From Bacillaceae bacterium (GTDB taxonomy: Bacteria > Bacillota > Bacilli > Bacillales > Bacillaceae_G), in NCBI GenBank assembly GCA_027451065.1, contig DAIDKD010000003.1, positions 1 to 36,255 on the forward strand: a stretch of 36,255 nucleotides of DNA. The letters are read 5' to 3'. A program made the translations under genes and the position numbers. Numbering within the stretch: position 1 is the stretch's first letter; every line of letters begins with the position of its first letter. Below, piece by piece: positions 31,684-36,255 of the stretch. The notes beneath the pieces were generated by a model that saw only the letters and a program-made list of their open reading frames with translations, made no database searches and was not told where the DNA came from.

Positions 31684-31839
31684 TTAGATTTCTTTCATCA
31701 TTTTTTCCATCGAAGCCACTTTGTCGTTCATCTTTTCAAGTTCCGCTTTGATTTCGGCATTTTCTTGTCTGATTTCAGATATAAACCCCTCAAATGTATA
31801 AGAAGGGACTATGTGATTTAGGCAGTTCTTGCTCCACAT
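31684..31839 (-). CDS. Small coiled-coil protein between glutamate synthase and ArsR gene (51 aa)
   Basis: The ATG at 31839 follows the glutamate-synthase stop by 13 bases and has AAAGG as binding site, six bases upstream. The 51-residue product has an N-terminal aromatic stretch (Trp2, Cys6, Tyr14, Phe16, Phe19) and a charged heptad helix, residues 20-51, ending MNDKVASMEKMMKEI. A coiled-coil oligomer or partner for the next gene's product is the natural reading. The next start lies four bases beyond its TAA, so the two are likely coupled in translation. I recognise no family. The gene is below the length limit of many gene finders. Confidence 0.65.
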   Translation of the reverse strand: MWSKNCLNHIVPSYTFEGFISEIRQENAEIKAELEKMNDKVASMEKMMKEI

Positions 31840-31852
31840 AGCCCTTTCTTGA

Positions 31853-34800
31853 TTATTCCGTCGAAATTGTTGGGTCGGCTTGTTCTTTTGTTGGGATGAT
31901 TTGGAGAAAATGGTTTGCTGGATTATTTAGGAGTGCTTCTACTTTATTTGCTTCTTCAAACTGTCCATGTTGTCTCAAAGCAGAAAGGTAGTCTGTCAGC
32001 AACTCTAATACATCTTTTACGCCGTCTTTTGATAATTGCTCAATAGTAACAGCGGCTCCTTTGGCAATTCGTTTTTGGAGTGCTGTTTTTGTTAACCCCA
32101 TTTCAGATTGATGTCGGACATATACAACACCGCCTGTCATGCCAGCGCACATCCATGGTCCTGGATCACCAAGAACAAGTCCGCGTCCATTAGTCATATA
32201 TTCAAAAGCAAACCCTTTTATGTTTGCATTGATGCCGATATTACCATGCTCTTCTTCCGGAAGTGCTTTTGATATCATTCCGCCGATAATGATATCAGCA
32301 CCAGAGAGACGAATACCGGCCCGAGCATCTGCATTACCTTGAATGAACAAGGAACCTTGTTGAGCACCGTATCCGAAACCTTTACCGACAGAACCGCTAT
32401 AATATCGCCCATCTTTTCCGAGAGATTTCATAATATAGATATTTCCGCCGAGTGCGGTTTTACCAACTCCATCCTGTGCTCCTCCATGGACGTGAATGTC
32501 TACTAAATCTGTATTATATGCACCAAGCCCATTGCCAGGAACAGATCCAGTCTTATAAGTAAGTGAAGTAGCGGCAATTTCTTGGTTGCCGAGCAGTACT
32601 TCTTTCGTATGATAGCCGGCAACACGACTCCCTAAATTACGCTGTTCTGGTCCAATTTGGTGAAAGTCTCTGGAGGTTGCCAGCACTTCAGTCATATAGT
32701 CTAAAGAGAACGTTGGAATAAGGGAAGGATTTTCTGATTTTTCACTTTGGTATGGTGTAGCACTTACTTTCAATAAAGCAGATAAGTCAAGTAAATCCAA
32801 ACCTTTATCCTGGATCAACAAATCAGAGCGCCCTACGATGGCTTGAGTATTTGCAAAGCCAAGTTGACCTGTAAGACGTTTTAGTTCTTCACCAAAAGCT
32901 GTAAATAAATTCATCAGATTTATGACAGCATCTTCATAGTTTCTTGGAACGAAGCGACGTAGACCGTGTTCTTTTGCTTGAATCACACTTTCAATTTGGG
33001 TTGCGATTCCTACGTGACAAGTATCTAAGTGACACCCGCGACAAGCAGTACAACCAATGGCAATCATGGAAAGTGTTCCAAAACCGATTCGATTTGCCCC
33101 CAACAACATAATTTTTAAGGCATCTAAGGAACTGCGAATACCACCATCTGCCCAAATTTCTATCTGTTGGCGCATGCCGGCTTCAAGTAGAGCATTATGA
33201 GCAGCTTTTACACCAATTTCCACAGGGAGACCTACATGCGTAAGAGCGTGAATACGAGCTGCCCCAGTACCGCCATCAAATCCACTGATTGTAATATAAT
33301 CGGCTCCAGCTTTTGCGATTCCCACAGCAATTGTTCCGATATTTGGTACAACCGGAACTTTTACAGCCACTTTTGCTTCATCGTTGGCAGTTTTTAATTC
33401 ACTAATTACTTGAGCTAAGTCTTCAATAGAATAAATATCATGGTTATTAGAAGGAGAAATTAAATCCGAACCAATTGTTGCATTTCGAGCTTCAGCGATT
33501 TTCTTGGTAACCTTCGATCCTGGTAAATGCCCGCCCTCACCAGGCTTTGCTCCTTGCCCAATTTTGATTTCCAATAAATTTGAAGAATTTAGTAAAGCAG
33601 AAGTAACTCCAAAGCGCCCAGAAGCAATTTGCTGTCCGCGGGTATTCGGATATTTTCCAATCATATCTTTGATTTCTCCACCTTCACCGTTGAGGGAAAT
33701 CATATTCAATCGTTCAGCAGCTTCTGCATATGCTCGGAAAGCTACTTCATTTTGCGAGCCGAAGGACATAGAACTGATAAGAAAAGGTAGATGATGGTGA
33801 CCGATTTGAATACTCACATTCTCTGGTGCTATGACATAGTCAGATTGTCTAAGTTTTGCTAAATGCCGAATGGAAGTCGGATTCTTTTCTTCAATTTCCG
33901 TTAATTTTTCTCTAAAGTCGTCATATCCACTTCCTTTCGCCACATCACCGATTGCTTTCCAAACTCTTGGAAAAATATGAAACGTTCTTCTCGTTTTCTT
34001 TTGCTTATTTTGGAAACCTTCTTTTCGCTTTATCGCTTCTTTATGCAGATGAGAAAATCCAAATGCTGCATGAGTGGAACCGAGAAAGTTGGGAATGCCT
34101 AGAATATCGGCAATCTCATCATGCAATCCGATAGCGGAAAAGAGACGACTGTATCCACGAAGCTCATGAATTCCGATTGTAGAAATTACTTTCTCCAAAC
34201 CTTTATTTAGCGTTGTATAAAGATTCAATACAGGTGCTGGATCTTTTTCCTGTACCGTCGCAAAGAGTAGGTAAGGATTTACTGCATCGGTACCTAAACC
34301 AATTAATGTGATGATATCATGCAATGAGCGAAGAGCACCAGAGCGAACAATAAGCGCACAATCTCTTCTTATATTTTGACTCAGTAGTACTTGCTGTAAA
34401 TTGGCAACAACTAGATGAGGATCTAGCCAAAGATTTTTTTCTTGGTGGGACTTTGTATCATCTAAAACGAGAAAAATATTACCATCGCTTACTGCTGTAG
34501 CTACCTCTTTTCCTAATCTCTTGAGGGCTTCCTGAATAGTTTCATTTTCAGAATAGGTCATAGATAAAATGTGAGTCTTATCCATCTCTGATAATTGCTC
34601 AAAAGAAATATTGCCTGTTGTAGATGTCAACTCGTAACCGATTTCGCCTTCTAACAGTAACGGAGAAGGAAGTTCCAACAATTCAATCTGTGACTCTTTG
34701 GCAGATAGTGGTGGACGCTTCCCGAGAACAATCCGTGTGGAAAAATGTTCTATTTCTCGTTCTCTATCGATTGCCGGATTTGTAACCACTGCGACACTTT

Positions 34801-36255
34801 CCTTTAAAAAGTCAGCAATGTTGCGACGCTCTGGGTCCAGTGCAGCAAGAGGTGCGTCGTGACCAAGAGAGCGAATCGGCTCAATTCCTTTTTCAGCCAT
34901 TTGCTCAAGAAGTTGAATATGCTCTTTATCCCAGCCGAAAGCCGCATATACATGCATTTCTAGAGGAGTATATTTCATAAAAGAGTTTGGTTTGGGAAGG
35001 GTAGGAGGGATCAGTCTATTTCTCGCACCTTGACTATTTATTTTTTGCGAGAGTCTTTTGAACACCTCTTGTTGAAATTCTTCATAATAGAAAATATTCA
35101 TTGCCCCTGTTTCTGACCAAGCCAAACCAATTTTTTCTCCAGGAGCTAATTGTTTCGGTTCTGCAACGTATTCGTTAGGGAGAATCACCCCTTGCTCTGA
35201 GGCGAAAACATAAGAGCTACCTGTTTCCAGCTTCCAAAGGGGTCGGAGTCCAAGTGCATCCACGCTAAAAACAGCTTCATCTTTGTAGCGGGAAATAATC
35301 CCGGCCGGTCCTTGAACAAAATGCCCCCATGCTTCACGGAGATATGTGTATAAATCTTGCTTTTCTTGTTGATAGGATTTTATCTCATTGATGATTGGTG
35401 GAAACATTAATTCCATTGCTTCAAATAATGAGTAACGATAATTCGTTAGCAACGTTTCAATTGTGCGGTTTACATCTTGTGAATCACTCCCGCTCCTTGA
35501 TAGACTTGTGCCAATCATTTCAGCCTGTTGGCGTAGTTGAGCAATGGTATTAATTTCTCCGTTATGCCCCAGAACACTAAAAGGTTGAACACGAAAAAAT
35601 GTTGATTTGGTATTGGTTGAATAACGATTATGTCCAAGGCTCATCGTTGAGGCGATAAGTGGGTGTGATAAGTCTTCATAGTATGCAGTTAATGTTGTTG
35701 CATCACCCAGTACTTTGTAGACAACGTGATAGTTACTTAGTGAGGCTACATGAACAGAATTATTTTTCTCGATTGCAAGATTAACTTGCAACAGTTTTTG
35801 ATCAAGAGAATACTCTTGTTCTTTCGGTAATAAGGCTATTTGCCAAAAGATAGGTTCTTCTTTTTTTCCTAAAGGGCCAAGTGCAGCGGAATTTGCAGCT
35901 GTATCTGTTTCAAAGATAAAAGTAAATCCTAGCTCTTCAAATATTCGATAGATATTTTTCTTTGCTTGAAATATGTTTTGCTGACGTTTGATAAAAATAT
36001 GACCTACGACAAAGTCGCCCCTATCTACTAAGGCACCCTGTTTGCCAAGTTTTTCTTTCCATAAGTTTTTTGGAATATCCATGTGAATGCCAGTACCATC
36101 ACCTTCACCATTCGTATACCCCGAGCGATGACTCATTTTTTTTAATGAGCTTATGCAAAGGTCGATATTATCTTTCGTTGGAATTCGCTTTTTTTCCATT
36201 ACAGAGACAATTGCACATGCATCATGTTCATGTAAATGATAATCTTTAAATTTGG
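31853..36255 (-). CDS. Glutamate synthase large-subunit family protein, 5' end beyond window
   Basis: The visible chain (at least 1466 residues) has the four parts of the GOGAT large subunit: class II glutamine amidotransferase, central domain, FMN-binding synthase barrel and C-terminal GXGXG beta-helix. The barrel shows GEGGEIKDMIGKYPNTRG, GAKPGEGGHLPGSKV and the 3Fe-4S cysteines in CTACRGCHLDTCHVG. The enzyme transfers glutamine amide nitrogen to 2-oxoglutarate. An ATG at 36199 is not the start: the frame continues upstream to the window edge, through HLHEHDACAIVSV, which holds the nucleophile Cys (codon 36215-36217) of the EHDACG motif. The small subunit gltB is not downstream, unlike in B. 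subtilis; a 51-aa gene and an ArsR regulator are. The enzyme may use ferredoxin or a distant partner. Confidence 0.92.
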   Translation of the reverse strand, partial: KFKDYHLHEHDACAIVSVMEKKRIPTKDNIDLCISSLKKMSHRSGYTNGEGDGTGIHMDIPKNLWKEKLGKQGALVDRGDFVVGHIFIKRQQNIFQAKKNIYRIFEELGFTFIFETDTAANSAALGPLGKKEEPIFWQIALLPKEQEYSLDQKLLQVNLAIEKNNSVHVASLSNYHVVYKVLGDATTLTAYYEDLSHPLIASTMSLGHNRYSTNTKSTFFRVQPFSVLGHNGEINTIAQLRQQAEMIGTSLSRSGSDSQDVNRTIETLLTNYRYSLFEAMELMFPPIINEIKSYQQEKQDLYTYLREAWGHFVQGPAGIISRYKDEAVFSVDALGLRPLWKLETGSSYVFASEQGVILPNEYVAEPKQLAPGEKIGLAWSETGAMNIFYYEEFQQEVFKRLSQKINSQGARNRLIPPTLPKPNSFMKYTPLEMHVYAAFGWDKEHIQLLEQMAEKGIEPIRSLGHDAPLAALDPERRNIADFLKESVAVVTNPAIDREREIEHFSTRIVLGKRPPLSAKESQIELLELPSPLLLEGEIGYELTSTTGNISFEQLSEMDKTHILSMTYSENETIQEALKRLGKEVATAVSDGNIFLVLDDTKSHQEKNLWLDPHLVVANLQQVLLSQNIRRDCALIVRSGALRSLHDIITLIGLGTDAVNPYLLFATVQEKDPAPVLNLYTTLNKGLEKVISTIGIHELRGYSRLFSAIGLHDEIADILGIPNFLGSTHAAFGFSHLHKEAIKRKEGFQNKQKKTRRTFHIFPRVWKAIGDVAKGSGYDDFREKLTEIEEKNPTSIRHLAKLRQSDYVIAPENVSIQIGHHHLPFLISSMSFGSQNEVAFRAYAEAAERLNMISLNGEGGEIKDMIGKYPNTRGQQIASGRFGVTSALLNSSNLLEIKIGQGAKPGEGGHLPGSKVTKKIAEARNATIGSDLISPSNNHDIYSIEDLAQVISELKTANDEAKVAVKVPVVPNIGTIAVGIAKAGADYITISGFDGGTGAARIHALTHVGLPVEIGVKAAHNALLEAGMRQQIEIWADGGIRSSLDALKIMLLGANRIGFGTLSMIAIGCTACRGCHLDTCHVGIATQIESVIQAKEHGLRRFVPRNYEDAVINLMNLFTAFGEELKRLTGQLGFANTQAIVGRSDLLIQDKGLDLLDLSALLKVSATPYQSEKSENPSLIPTFSLDYMTEVLATSRDFHQIGPEQRNLGSRVAGYHTKEVLLGNQEIAATSLTYKTGSVPGNGLGAYNTDLVDIHVHGGAQDGVGKTALGGNIYIMKSLGKDGRYYSGSVGKGFGYGAQQGSLFIQGNADARAGIRLSGADIIIGGMISKALPEEEHGNIGINANIKGFAFEYMTNGRGLVLGDPGPWMCAGMTGGVVYVRHQSEMGLTKTALQKRIAKGAAVTIEQLSKDGVKDVLELLTDYLSALRQHGQFEEANKVEALLNNPANHFLQIIPTKEQADPTISTE

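Noticed and set aside
1-36255. CRISPR arrays, insertion sequences, prophage genes, toxin-antitoxin or defence systems
   Set aside because: No regularly spaced repeats, transposase, integrase, phage structural or nuclease/ATPase defence genes were seen.

Overview
This window reads as chromosome from a low-GC, endospore-forming, facultatively anaerobic Bacillaceae bacterium. Sporulation is shown by two small acid-soluble spore proteins (SspK-like, SspE-like), the cortex-lysis-determining enzyme PdaA, a YfhE-family protein and a Tyr/Pro-rich coat-like protein. Facultative anaerobiosis is shown by pyruvate formate-lyase and its activase, preceded by a good Rex operator. Several blocks keep Bacillus subtilis order (yfkJ-yfkI-yfkH; yfhE ... 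recX ... sspK ... mutY-sspE ... ygaC-ygaD and a YgaE-like gene), with insertions and losses between them. I cannot fix the species from sequence alone.

Layout. 1-1.3 kb: coat-like small protein and a Myb-like/coiled-coil protein, convergent on a shared terminator. 1.4-4.9 kb: GNAT enzyme, then phosphodiesterase/LMW phosphatase/YfkI/YfkH, then two tiny genes among dispersed Bacillaceae-type hairpin repeats. 5.2-10 kb: pdaA, 23S rRNA methyltransferase, an orphan intracellular GH43 protein and a stand-alone TruA. 10-17.6 kb: gdhA, a heterodimeric ABC exporter with asymmetric ATP sites, a PfkB-family kinase, and a split ThrE-type amino-acid exporter. 17.7-22.2 kb: cspD with a long structured leader, a PgpA-like protein, and pflB-pflA. 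22.3-31.1 kb: yfhE, a second GNAT gene whose leader holds a tRNA-like fold, an amidohydrolase, recX, sspK, mutY, sspE, ntdP, ygaD and an FUSC-type membrane protein. 31.2-36.3 kb: a minus-strand unit made of a glutamate-synthase large subunit (cut by the window edge), a 51-residue coiled-coil protein and an ArsR-type regulator, ending in two overlapping hairpins.

How genes work together. GdhA and the GOGAT-like enzyme both make glutamate. PflB/PflA give anaerobic acetyl-CoA plus formate, and the Rex site would couple them to NADH/NAD+. PdaA, SspE, SspK and probably the first small protein act in spore formation or germination. RecX and MutY are DNA-repair functions. The two ABC half-transporters at 11.6-15.1 kb should form one pump.

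Most of the window is ordinary core genome. The best leads for something undescribed are the tRNA-like RNA in the leader of the 22.6 kb GNAT gene, the GOGAT/coiled-coil/ArsR unit with its giant palindrome, and the hairpin plus promoter-flanking palindrome of cspD. All statements come from reading the sequence; no database search or folding program was run.
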